Source: Blastococcus sp. URHD0036 (GTDB taxonomy: Bacteria > Actinomycetota > Actinomycetes > Mycobacteriales > Geodermatophilaceae). From it: a DNA stretch of 64,000 nucleotides. The notes beneath the pieces were generated by a model, which ran no database searches, was not told the origin of the DNA, and saw only the letters and a program-made list of their open reading frames with translations. Below are positions 25,779 to 32,723 of this stretch, piece after piece. Both the position numbers and the translations under genes were made by a program. The stretch is from assembly GCF_000701365.1 (NCBI RefSeq), contig NZ_JNIK01000015.1, positions 62,001 to 126,000 on the forward strand, given 5' to 3'. Numbering within the stretch: the first letter of the stretch is position 1; each line of letters begins with the position of its first letter.

Positions 25779-26444
25779 TCAGCGCAGCCCGCGGAGCCCC
25801 TGAGCGACCAGCACCCCGCCGACCAGGACCAGCAGCCCCGCCGTGACCGCCGCGTCGTGGGCGGTCAACCAGCCGCGCAGGGCCCGGAGCGGCCCGGCCA
25901 CCCGGTCGCCCCCGACCGCGGAGGCCAGCACCGGCACCGCCACCGTGCTCGCCGCGACCGCCGTGAAGACGACGACGGACCAGGTGGCCTGGGCGCCCGA
26001 GAGGTCGCCGTCGGCGATGGCCACGCCGGCGGCGACGCAGACGACGAGCGCCTTGGGGTTGAGCGCGGCCAGCGCCAGGCCCAGCGCGCCGGCGCGCACG
26101 GCGGTGAACCGGTCGATCGCCGCCGCCCACCGCGGGACCGGGGCCGGCTCGCCCGGACCCGGCCGGGACCGCCAGCGCCGGACGCCCAGCAGGACGAGCG
26201 CCGCGCCGACGACGAGCGCGGCCCACGCGGCGGCGGAGGGACCCCCACCGTCGCGGCGCGGGCCCGACAGCTGCAGGACCGCGGTGGTCACCCCGGCGAT
26301 GCCGACGACCCACCCGGCCAGGAAGCCGGGGCCCGTGCGGGCCGCGCGCGCCGCGAGCAGCATGAGGACGGCGGCGAGGACCGGGAGCGGGGAGACGGCG
26401 ACGACCGCCGCGAGGGGGAGCAGCGCACCGACGACGTCTCCCAC
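25779..26444 (-). CDS. GAP family membrane protein (LysE-like)
   Basis: A 221-residue six-helix membrane protein, clearly paralogous to that at 34505-35179: both open V/M-G-D/Q-V-V-G-A/E-L-L-P-L-A, and share S-P-L/V-P-V/I, the S/A-x-I-D-R-F-T-A-V segment after the long loop, N-P-K-A/N-L after it, and the W-S-V-V-V-F-T helix. The GAP (GPL addressing protein) family includes mycobacterial proteins needed for surface glycolipid export, so a transport role for a lipid or small metabolite is the best guess. GTG 26444 is preceded by GGAGGGATCACC. It is divergent from the SDR gene at 26542. Confidence 0.82.
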   Translation of the reverse strand: MGDVVGALLPLAAVVAVSPLPVLAAVLMLLAARAARTGPGFLAGWVVGIAGVTTAVLQLSGPRRDGGGPSAAAWAALVVGAALVLLGVRRWRSRPGPGEPAPVPRWAAAIDRFTAVRAGALGLALAALNPKALVVCVAAGVAIADGDLSGAQATWSVVVFTAVAASTVAVPVLASAVGGDRVAGPLRALRGWLTAHDAAVTAGLLVLVGGVLVAQGLRGLR

Positions 26445-26541
26445 GGTGATCCCTCCGGGCCGGCGTGCTGGCGTGCCGGAGTTCTACTCCTCCGGGGCCC
26501 GCGCCGGGCGCCGTCCGGGATCCGCGGGCAAGGTGGACGGC

Positions 26542-27453
26542 ATGACCGCCCCGACCTCCCCCGTCGTCGTCGTGACCGGTGCGAACGGACTGGTGGGTGC
26601 CGCGGTGTGCCGGGCGCTGGTGCAGCGGTCGGCGTCCGTGCGCGCCGTCGTCCGCCGGGTCGGCAGCGCGCCCGCGCTACCCGGGGTCACCGAGGTCGTC
26701 GGCGACTTCGCCGACGCCGAGCTCGCCCGCCGGGTGGCAGCGGGCGCCGACGCGGTGGTCACGACGGTCCACCCGATGGGCTCGCCCCGCGAGGAGCAAC
26801 TCCGGGTGGGCGCCGAGGGTACGACGGTCCTCGCCCGCGCCGCGCGCGACGCCGGCGTCGACCGGCTCGTGCACGTGTCGACGGCGGGGGTCTACGACCG
26901 CTCGGCCGGCGTCGGGGACATCGCGGAGGACGGCGCCCTGCTGCCCGACGGCAGCGGCGCCTACCCCGACACCAAGAACGCCGCCGACGACGCACTGGCG
27001 CGGGTCGACGGCCTGACGACCGTGCTGGTCCGGCCGCCGGCCATCATCGGCGTTGGCGAGACGTCGGTGTGGAACACGCTGCGGCCGCGGGCGATCGGCG
27101 ACGGCGACCGCCGGGGGAACCCCGCGCAGACCTGGTCCTGGGTGCACGTCGAGGACCTGGCCGCCTTCCTCGCCGACGTCGCCACCGGTGCCGTCGCGAC
27201 CGCGGACGACCCCGAGCGGGGCCCGGTGCCCGGGCGCGCGACCCCGGTCCTCGTCGCCGGGGAGCCCGCGACGTGGCGGGACTACCTCGGCACGGTGACC
27301 GACGCGCTGGGCGTCGCCCCGGAGTGGACCGACGAGCCTGTCTGGACCGGCCGGCTGCTGACCGACCGCGCGCGGACCTGGGGCTGGACGCCGCGGGTGG
27401 GGCTCGCGCAGGCGCTGGACGAGCTGCGGCAGGGCCTGACCCCCCGCGGGTGA
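26542..27453 (+). CDS. atypical NAD(P)-dependent epimerase/dehydratase (SDR)
   Basis: A 303-residue extended SDR. The dinucleotide motif T-G-A-N-G-L-V-G is at 12-19, D-F-A-D near 55, the strand motif H-V-S-T-A-G-V-Y at 111-118 and the catalytic Y-P-D-T-K at 141-145. A substrate region W-S-W-V-H-V-E-D-L lies near 200 and a W-T-D-E-P segment near the end. It probably acts on a nucleotide sugar or steroid/isoprenoid-like alcohol; the substrate is not deducible. The ATG at 26542 follows AAGGTGG. It precedes a second Rossmann protein by about 70 bases. Confidence 0.85.
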   Translation: MTAPTSPVVVVTGANGLVGAAVCRALVQRSASVRAVVRRVGSAPALPGVTEVVGDFADAELARRVAAGADAVVTTVHPMGSPREEQLRVGAEGTTVLARAARDAGVDRLVHVSTAGVYDRSAGVGDIAEDGALLPDGSGAYPDTKNAADDALARVDGLTTVLVRPPAIIGVGETSVWNTLRPRAIGDGDRRGNPAQTWSWVHVEDLAAFLADVATGAVATADDPERGPVPGRATPVLVAGEPATWRDYLGTVTDALGVAPEWTDEPVWTGRLLTDRARTWGWTPRVGLAQALDELRQGLTPRG

Positions 27454-27509
27454 CCGGCGCGGCCGGGCCGCGATTCGCGCCCGCGGCCGATCCGGGCCAC
27501 CCTGGGCCG

Positions 27510-27530
27510 GTGAGAGTGCTGGTCGCATGA
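27510..27530 (+). CDS. 6-codon leaderless micro-ORF upstream of an NAD(P)-binding protein gene
   Basis: GTG at 27510 lies 6 bases after a CACCCT hexamer (27498-27503) that fits xAnnnT, and encodes V-R-V-L-V-A before a TGA overlapping the ATG at 27527 (ATGA). The bases resemble the real gene start (M-K-V-L-V-T), so it may be a partial duplication of the initiation region. Very short; possibly chance. Confidence 0.3.
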   Translation: MRVLVA

Positions 27531-28468
27531 AGGTCCTGGTCACCGGCGCATCGGGTTTCGTGGGCGGCCGGCTGGCCGCCGCCCTCGAGGAGGCCGGCCA
27601 CGAGGTCGCGGCCATGACCCGCCGGCCGGAGAGCTACGAGGGGGCCGGCACCCCCGTCGCCGGCGACGTCGGCGACGAGGACTCGCTGCGGTCGGCGCTC
27701 ACCGGCTGCGCGGCGGCCTACTACCTCGTGCACTCCCTGGGCGACGAGGACTTCGAGCGCAAGGACGCCGACGCGGCGCGCGCCTTCGCCCGGGCCGCCG
27801 CCGCGGCCGGGGTGGGCCGGATCGTCTACCTCGGCGGCCTGGGGCGTGACGGCGACCAGCTCTCCCGGCACCTGCGCAGCCGCCGCGAGGTCGAGCGGCT
27901 GCTGGGGGAGACCGGGGTGCCGGTCACGGTGCTGCGGGCGGGGATCGTGGTCGGCCACGGCGGGGTGTCGTGGGAGATGACCCGCCAGCTCGTCGCGCAC
28001 CTGCCCGCCATGGTCACGCCCCGGTGGGTGCACACGCGGACCCAGCCGATCGCCGTCGCCGACGTCGTCCGCTACCTGGTGGGCGTCCTCGACGCGCCGG
28101 AGGCCGAGGGCCGGGTCTTCGAGGTGGGCGGCCCGGAGGTGCTCACCTACCTGCAGATGCTCAGCCGGGTGGCCGACATCCAGAACCGGCACCTGTTCGT
28201 CGTCCCCGTGCCGCTGCTGACCCCGCAGCTGTCCTCGCGCTGGCTGGCCCTGGTCACCGACGTCGACGTGACCACCGGCCGCTCGCTGATCGACTCCATG
28301 AGCATCGAGGTGGTGGTCACCGACGACGCCATCCGCTCGGTCGTCCCCTTCGAGCCGATGGACTACGACGAGATGGTGATGACCGCCCTGGTGGAACGGG
28401 CGCGGGACCGCCGCGACCAGGACCGGCAGCGGCGCGGTGGCTGGCTGAGCCGGGGAGCCCGGCGGTGA
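27527..28468 (+). CDS. NAD(P)H-binding atypical SDR (NmrA/DUF2867-like)
   Basis: A 313-residue Rossmann-fold protein: T-G-A-S-G-F-V-G at 6-13, G-D-V-G-D-E-D-S near 45, Y-Y-L-V-H-S-L near 66 and Y-L-G-G-L-G near 101. This pattern is that of atypical SDRs annotated as NAD(P)H-binding or NmrA-like, often with a lipid- or quinone-related substrate. It lacks the Y-x-x-x-K catalytic pair at the usual place, so it may be a redox sensor or chaperone-like factor. The stop overlaps the next start (GTGA), so translation is coupled with the CPBP protease gene. Cytosolic. Confidence 0.85.
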   Translation: MKVLVTGASGFVGGRLAAALEEAGHEVAAMTRRPESYEGAGTPVAGDVGDEDSLRSALTGCAAAYYLVHSLGDEDFERKDADAARAFARAAAAAGVGRIVYLGGLGRDGDQLSRHLRSRREVERLLGETGVPVTVLRAGIVVGHGGVSWEMTRQLVAHLPAMVTPRWVHTRTQPIAVADVVRYLVGVLDAPEAEGRVFEVGGPEVLTYLQMLSRVADIQNRHLFVVPVPLLTPQLSSRWLALVTDVDVTTGRSLIDSMSIEVVVTDDAIRSVVPFEPMDYDEMVMTALVERARDRRDQDRQRRGGWLSRGARR

Positions 28469-29217
28469 CCCGGAGTGCGAGATTGCGCGGCGCGGTCGTC
28501 CGGGTCGCCGGGCCGCTGCTGCGCAGCGTGCCGCGCGACCACTGGGAGAGCGACGAGGTCTTCCGGCGCCGCCGCCGGGTCACCGGCGCCGTGGCGGTGA
28601 CCGGCGCCTCGCTGTTGGGGGTGTCGCTGTCCACCCCGCCCGGCTCCCCGCGGTTCTACGGGCTGACCCTCGGGGTCGCCGGCACCTGGGTGGCCGGGGG
28701 ACTGGCCTCCGGGCCGCTGCACCTGGGCCGGATGTTCGGCCAGGGGGACCGGCTGCGCCGCCCGGTGGTCACGCCGGTCGTCTCCGGGGTCGCCATCTTC
28801 GGGGCCTTCTACGCCGCGGCGCTCGTGGCCCGGCGGATCCCGGTGCTGGCGCGGGCGATCGGTTCGGTGCTGAGCTACGCCGACCAGGGGTCGCCCCCGC
28901 TGGTGCTCACCACCACCCTGGCCAACGGCATGGCGGAGGAGGTCTTCTTCCGCGGCGCGCTCTACGCGGCGGCGGGCGCCGAACGACCCGTGCTCGTGTC
29001 GACCTCGGTCTACGCGCTGGCGACCGTCGCGACACGGAACCCGGCGCTGGTGCTCGCCAGCGTCCCGATGGGCCTGCTCTTCGCGCTGCAGCGCCGGATC
29101 ACCGGCGGCATCCAGGCCCCGATGATCACGCACGTCGTCTGGTCGGCCCTGATGCTGCGCTACCTGCCGCCGCTGTTCGCCGACCGCCTCGCCGCGGAGC
29201 GCGTGCTCCCGAGCTGA
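28465..29217 (+). CDS. CPBP family intramembrane glutamic-type protease
   Basis: A 250-residue membrane protein with the CPBP (CAAX protease and bacteriocin-processing, Abi) signature. E158-E159-V-F-F-R163 holds the catalytic glutamates and arginine, and I-T-H223-V-V-W supplies a late histidine; the second F-x-x-x-H-type motif is not obvious. About six hydrophobic helices are present. The family cleaves membrane or prenylated substrates; partners are unknown. GTG 28465 overlaps the preceding stop. The N-terminal ~40 residues are basic and cytoplasmic. Confidence 0.85.
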   Translation: MTRSARLRGAVVRVAGPLLRSVPRDHWESDEVFRRRRRVTGAVAVTGASLLGVSLSTPPGSPRFYGLTLGVAGTWVAGGLASGPLHLGRMFGQGDRLRRPVVTPVVSGVAIFGAFYAAALVARRIPVLARAIGSVLSYADQGSPPLVLTTTLANGMAEEVFFRGALYAAAGAERPVLVSTSVYALATVATRNPALVLASVPMGLLFALQRRITGGIQAPMITHVVWSALMLRYLPPLFADRLAAERVLPS

Positions 29218-29227
29218 CTGCAGGGAC

Positions 29228-29293
29228 CACGGGCGATGTGCGCTCACTGCCCGTTCCGGGTCCGGACCGGTCCGTGGACGCACACTGCCCGTG
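29228..29293. terminator. imperfect stem-loop between convergent genes
   Basis: CACGGGCGATGTGCG (29228-29242) pairs with CGCACACTGCCCGTG (29279-29293), 13 of 15 positions. The loop itself contains the palindrome GGTCCGGACC (29259-29268). It fills the space between the stops at 29217 and 29294. Confidence 0.4.
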
Positions 29294-29746
29294 TCAGCCG
29301 CCGGCCGGTCTTCCGGCGTGACGGCGGCGGAGCAGCGCGGTCCCGAGCAGGGCGACGGCAGCCCCCGCCACGAGCAGGGGACGGCCGCGGCGGGCGGCGA
29401 TCACCACGACCGCGGCGCGCGGACGCACCCGCCGGGTGCCCAGCAGCACCGCCCCGGCGGCCGAGTCCACGCCGGCACCCGCGACCGCCACCCGGCGGGT
29501 GGGGGACTCCAGGTGCGCGGTGATCCCGTGCGCGGCCAGCGTCTCGGCCAGCCCGCCGAGATCACGCCGGCCCGGCGCCACCCCGGTCCGGGCGGTCGCA
29601 GCCGCCCGGACCGAGGCGACGAACGCGCCGACGTCGTCGGCGACGATCCGCAGGTCCGCGCCGTCGGCGTGCACCTGCACGCCCGCCCCGTCCACCTCCA
29701 GCGAGAGCTCGCCGGACAGGTGCAGGGGGCCGCGCGGGTCGGTCAT
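29294..29746 (-). CDS. hypothetical protein with C-terminal membrane anchor
   Basis: A 150-residue protein of unknown family: an N-terminal beta-rich half (L-H-L-S-G-E-L-S-L-E-V-D-G-A), a helical middle with A-E-T-L-A-A-H-G-I-T-A, and a hydrophobic C-terminal segment (about 108-138) flanked by Arg, probably a membrane anchor. The ATG at 29746 overlaps the stop of the upstream 82-aa gene (ATGA), so both are translated together. Confidence 0.65.
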   Translation of the reverse strand: MTDPRGPLHLSGELSLEVDGAGVQVHADGADLRIVADDVGAFVASVRAAATARTGVAPGRRDLGGLAETLAAHGITAHLESPTRRVAVAGAGVDSAAGAVLLGTRRVRPRAAVVVIAARRGRPLLVAGAAVALLGTALLRRRHAGRPAGG

Positions 29747-29991
29747 CCCCGGCTGGCGTTCTCGGCGGTCGTGATGCGCAGCGTGCCGTTGAGCTTCCAC
29801 ACGGCGCGGGGGGCGTCCGCGCCGGTCTCGCGCGGCACCTCGACGGTCATGTCGACGAACTCGTAGTTGATGGCGGCGCCCTTGCCGGTGAGGTAGGCCC
29901 ACATCTCCTTGCCGAGGTCGGCGAAGCTGGTGGACGAGTGGCTCTTGATGTCCCGGGCGCCGGTCGCGGCGTCGTTGTTCGTCGTGCTCAT
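29743..29991 (-). CDS. hypothetical small soluble protein (82 aa)
   Basis: No family recognised. The protein has an N-terminal Asn/Thr/Ser-rich stretch, then F-A-D-L-G-K-E-M-W-A-Y-L-T-G-K-G and two strands (INYEFVDMTVEVPRE; AVWKLNGTLRITTAE), suggesting a small alpha+beta domain. It starts at ATG 29991 behind GAGGAG, and shares a transcript with the 150-aa gene through a 4-base overlap. Divergent from the Cys-repeat gene. Confidence 0.7.
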   Translation of the reverse strand: MSTTNNDAATGARDIKSHSSTSFADLGKEMWAYLTGKGAAINYEFVDMTVEVPRETGADAPRAVWKLNGTLRITTAENASRG

Positions 29992-30116
29992 GGGTGCGAT
30001 CTCCTCGCGCGTGTGGGCCGCCGGCGGTGCGGCGGCCGGTCGTGCGTCCCTGATGCCCCCTCTTCCGGCCGGGGAGCCCTCCAGGATGCGGTCGGGCCCG
30101 TCGGCGTGCCCGGCCG

Positions 30117-30146
30117 TTGACGCCGCCGGGACCGACCGTCGAGGGT
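30117..30146 (+). promoter_or_regulatory. sigma-70-type promoter of the Cys-repeat gene
   Basis: TTGACG (30117-30122), an 18-base spacer, and GAGGGT (30141-30146). The predicted start near 30153 gives a leader of about 42 bases that carries AGGAGG. Confidence 0.4.
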
Positions 30147-30194
30147 GGCCGGCACGCGGCCCGTCCCGGATCCGCCGGCCCAGGAGGTACCGCC

Positions 30195-30617
30195 ATGTCC
30201 CAGCGACGCGTCCCGCCCCGTGCGACCGCGGGTGCACGGGCACCGGAGGGCGACGTCGCGACCGTCGCGAGCGAGGCCGTCGTCGGCAGCGCGGGCACCG
30301 CCCACAGCGGAGCCGTGGTGGGCAGCTCCGCCACCAGCCACAGCGCGGCGGTCGTGGGCAGTGCGGCCACGGTGGGGGGCGCCGCCGTGGGGCTGAGCGC
30401 GGGCGTGGCCGGGAGCGCCGGGGTGGTCGGCAGCGCCGGGGTCGCGCTGAGCGCGGGCGTCGTCGGCAGCGCCGGGATCCTCGCCGGCCTGGGCAACGTC
30501 GGCTGCCGGGCGTGCGTGGCCTGCGTCGCGTGCGTGGACTGCGTGGGGTGCGTCGGCTGCGTGGGGTGCGTCGGCCTGCGCGGTGCGGTCGGTGCCGTCG
30601 GGGTGTGCGCCTGGTGA
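30195..30617 (+). CDS. repeat protein with Cys-x-x triplet array (140 aa)
   Basis: Unrecognised and unusual. Residues 26-103 are hexad repeats of the type S-A-G-V-V-G / S-A-A-x-x-x, pairing into ~12-residue units. Residues 104-127 are eight consecutive C-x-x triplets (Cys at 104, 107, 110, 113, 116, 119, 122, 125), ending in V-G-L-R-G-A-V-G-A-V-G-V-C-A-W with a ninth Cys at 138. An optimal AGGAGG ribosome-binding site 8 bases upstream and a good promoter argue for strong expression. No signal peptide or classical membrane helix is visible. A beta-solenoid with a Cys ladder, a metal-binding tail or a modified peptide precursor are possible; none is shown. Convergent with the response regulator gene. 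Confidence 0.75.
   Translation: MSQRRVPPRATAGARAPEGDVATVASEAVVGSAGTAHSGAVVGSSATSHSAAVVGSAATVGGAAVGLSAGVAGSAGVVGSAGVALSAGVVGSAGILAGLGNVGCRACVACVACVDCVGCVGCVGCVGLRGAVGAVGVCAW
30270..30575 (+). repeat. coding hexad and Cys-triplet repeats
   Basis: 30270-30503 encodes hexads (units such as S-A-A-V-V-G, S-A-G-V-V-G and A-V-V-G-S-A), degenerate at DNA level. 30504-30575 encodes eight C-x-x triplets (C-R-A, C-V-A twice, C-V-D, C-V-G four times). The DNA of the triplets uses tgcgt/tgcgg variants, so the pattern is conserved more strongly in protein than in DNA. Confidence 0.7.
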
Positions 30618-30629
30618 CGGCCGAGGTGC

Positions 30630-31277
30630 TCAGGCGGTCATGAAGCCGCTCTCGTAGGCGGCGATGACCGCCTGCGTGCGGTCCCGGGCGCGCAGCTTGA
30701 GCAGCACGCTGCTGACGTGGGTCTTCACGGTCTCGCGGGCCAGGACCAGCTCGGCGGCGATCTCGGCGTTGGACAGGCCGCCGGCGACCAGGCGCAGCAC
30801 GTCGGCCTCCCGGCCGGTCAGCTCGGGCAGCGCCGCCGCCCCGCGGGCTCGCGACGGCGCGTGCGAGGCGATCAGCCGGCGGGTGAGGTCGGGCAGCACC
30901 AGTGAGGTGCCCCGGGCGACCACGCGGATGGCGTCGACCAGCTCGTCGGGGTCCGACCGCTTGAGCGCGAACCCGCTCGCCCCGGCCTGCAGCGAGCGGA
31001 ACAGGTAGTCGTCGTCCTCGAAGGTGGTCAGCACGAGCACCCGGGGCCGCAGCGGGTCCCGGGCGACCAGCGCCGCGGTGGCCGCGATGCCGTCCATGTC
31101 GGGCATCCGCACGTCCATGAGGACGACGTCCGGATCGGTCCGGCCGGTCACCTCCAGGGCCTCCCCGCCGGTGCCGGCCTCACCCACCACCGTCAGGTCG
31201 GGCTCGCTCTCCAGGATCACCCGCAGCCCCGAGCGCACCAGCACGTCGTCGTCGACCAGGACCAGCCGCAGGGTCAC
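30630..31277 (-). CDS. NarL/FixJ-type response regulator
   Basis: A 215-residue two-domain regulator. The receiver domain has acidic D-D-D (about 9-11), phospho-acceptor Asp55 in L-M-D-V-R-M-P-D, a conserved T-T (about 84-85) and K-R (about 105). The C-terminal LuxR helix-turn-helix runs from ELTGREADVLRLVAGG to ETVKTHVSSVLLKL. It pairs with the histidine kinase at 31274 (ATGA overlap) and probably controls the divergent ABC exporter. It is convergent with the Cys-repeat gene. Confidence 0.93.
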   Translation of the reverse strand: MTLRLVLVDDDVLVRSGLRVILESEPDLTVVGEAGTGGEALEVTGRTDPDVVLMDVRMPDMDGIAATAALVARDPLRPRVLVLTTFEDDDYLFRSLQAGASGFALKRSDPDELVDAIRVVARGTSLVLPDLTRRLIASHAPSRARGAAALPELTGREADVLRLVAGGLSNAEIAAELVLARETVKTHVSSVLLKLRARDRTQAVIAAYESGFMTA

Positions 31278-32557
31278 GCGGCACCGGCCAGCGGGAGGAC
31301 GACGAGCAGCTCGAAGCCGCCCGACGGGGTCGGCTCGGCGCCGAGCGAGCCGCCGAGCGCCGCGGTGCGCTCACGCAGCCCGGCCAGGCCGCGCCCGCCC
31401 CCGGGGCCGGGGCGGCTGTCCAGCTGGGAGGCCCGCTCGTTGGTGACGCGGACGGCGAGCACGCGGTCGTCGCGCAGCACCTGGGCGACCGTCAGCGGGG
31501 TGCCGGCGTGCCGCAGCACGTTCGTCGTGCCCTCCTGCACCACCCGGTAGGCGAGCTCCTGCAGGGCAGGCGGGACGTCGTCGACCTCGCCGTCGACGAC
31601 GAGCGCGACCGGGAGACCGCCGTCGCGCAGGCCGGCGAGGAGGTCCTCGAGGTCGGCGAGGGTGGGCGCGGCGAACGGGGCGGGGTCACGGCCGTCGTCC
31701 TCGGCGCGGAGCACGGTGAGCACCCGGTCGAGCTCGGCCAGCGCGGCGCGGGTGTTGGTCTCGATGTGCTGGAGCGCCTGGCGGGCGAACTCCGGCTGCA
31801 GCGGCCGGTCGTCGGCCGGGCTGAGGGTGCGGCGGGCGGCCGTGGCCTGCAGCAGGCTCGCGGTGAGCGCGTGCCCGATGGTGTCGTGCAGGTCGCGGGC
31901 GAGCCGGTTGCGGTCGGCCAGCCGGCGGCTGCTGTGCTGCAGCGCGGCGATCTGCTGCTCGGCGCCCGGCCCGAGCAGGCGCGGCGCGGCCGCGGCGGCC
32001 ACCCGCACGACCAGGTCGAGCAGCAGCAGCGCGATGACGACGACGAGTGCCATCAGCGCGAGCACGGGAAGGGTGTTCAGCACGTCCCAGCGGACGCCGA
32101 AGCGGAGCCCGATGCACAGCACCGTGGCGAAGAAGACGACGGCGAGGGTGGCCGCGCCCAGCAGCACCCGCGCACCGAGCCAGCCGACGGCGCGCCACGT
32201 GCTGCTGGAGGCCACCAGCCGGCGGACCTTGACCAGCCGGCCGGGGAGCGACCGCACCCGCTCGCCGGGAGGGATGTCGATCCCCAGCAGGGTGCGGGCG
32301 AGCTCCCGTTCGAACCCGGCGAACCCGCGGATGGTCGCGAGCACGAGCATCACCAGCAGCAGGCCGATTCCGTAGATGACGGCGACGACCGAACCGAACA
32401 GCGCGAAGTACAGCGCGAGGCTCAGCGCGCCGAGCGGCAGGCCGGCGAGGGCGTAGAGCAGGCGTCCGGGCCAGCCCGGACCCGCGGCGCTCCGGAGCAC
32501 CCGGCGCAGCCCGTCGGCGAGCTCGGCCGAGGACCGGGGGAACGTCGAGGTGGACAC
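31274..32557 (-). CDS. NarL-type sensor histidine kinase
   Basis: A 427-residue membrane sensor. Four or five hydrophobic segments (near 35-55, 58-78, 125-150, 160-185) precede a HisKA_3 dimerisation region with the phospho-acceptor His224 in R-D-L-H-D-T-I-G-H-A, then an HATPase_c domain with V-V-Q-E-G-T-T-N-V-L-R-H-A (N box) and G-G-R-G-L-A-G-L-R-E-R (G boxes). It autophosphorylates and passes phosphate to the response regulator whose start overlaps its stop. The sensing region is within or close to the membrane, as in bacitracin/antibiotic-sensing kinases. GTG 32557 follows AGGATCG. Confidence 0.9.
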   Translation of the reverse strand: MSTSTFPRSSAELADGLRRVLRSAAGPGWPGRLLYALAGLPLGALSLALYFALFGSVVAVIYGIGLLLVMLVLATIRGFAGFERELARTLLGIDIPPGERVRSLPGRLVKVRRLVASSSTWRAVGWLGARVLLGAATLAVVFFATVLCIGLRFGVRWDVLNTLPVLALMALVVVIALLLLDLVVRVAAAAAPRLLGPGAEQQIAALQHSSRRLADRNRLARDLHDTIGHALTASLLQATAARRTLSPADDRPLQPEFARQALQHIETNTRAALAELDRVLTVLRAEDDGRDPAPFAAPTLADLEDLLAGLRDGGLPVALVVDGEVDDVPPALQELAYRVVQEGTTNVLRHAGTPLTVAQVLRDDRVLAVRVTNERASQLDSRPGPGGGRGLAGLRERTAALGGSLGAEPTPSGGFELLVVLPLAGAA

Positions 32558-32614
32558 GGGTCGATCCTGGCGGGCCGGGCGCCCGGGCGATTCCCCCGCG
32601 GGTGCGCTTCGCGC

Positions 32615-32632
32615 CTCCCCCGCGTGGGGGAG
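32615..32632. promoter_or_regulatory. dyad in the kinase/ABC divergent region
   Basis: CTCCCCC-GCGT-GGGGGAG (32615-32632) is a perfect 7-bp inverted repeat with 4-base spacing; a related TTCCCCCGCGGG lies ~25 bases away at 32591. Its place between the kinase start (32557) and the ABC gene (32720) makes it a candidate binding site for the response regulator. Confidence 0.4.
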
Positions 32633-32690
32633 CGAGGTCGGCGCCGCGGGGGGATCCGCCGGTACACCGCCGCCGGACAGGCTCGCTGCC

Positions 32691-32723
32691 ATGACCCCAT
32701 CCCTGTTCCGGAGCCCCGCATGA
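32691..32723 (+). CDS. 10-codon micro-ORF overlapping the ABC ATPase start
   Basis: ATG 32691 follows CAGGCT (32678-32683, xAnnnT) by 7 bases and encodes MTPSLFRSPA; its TGA overlaps the ATG at 32720 (ATGA). The ABC gene has only a weak CGGAG behind it, so translation may be coupled to this leader. May be chance. Confidence 0.35.
   Translation: MTPSLFRSPA

Noticed and set aside
29294-30496. One 400-residue minus-strand protein spanning the 150-aa gene, the 82-aa gene and the Cys-repeat gene
   Set aside because: The upstream part is an A-L-P-T-T-P low-complexity shadow of the repeats; the real start at 29746 couples with the 82-aa gene.
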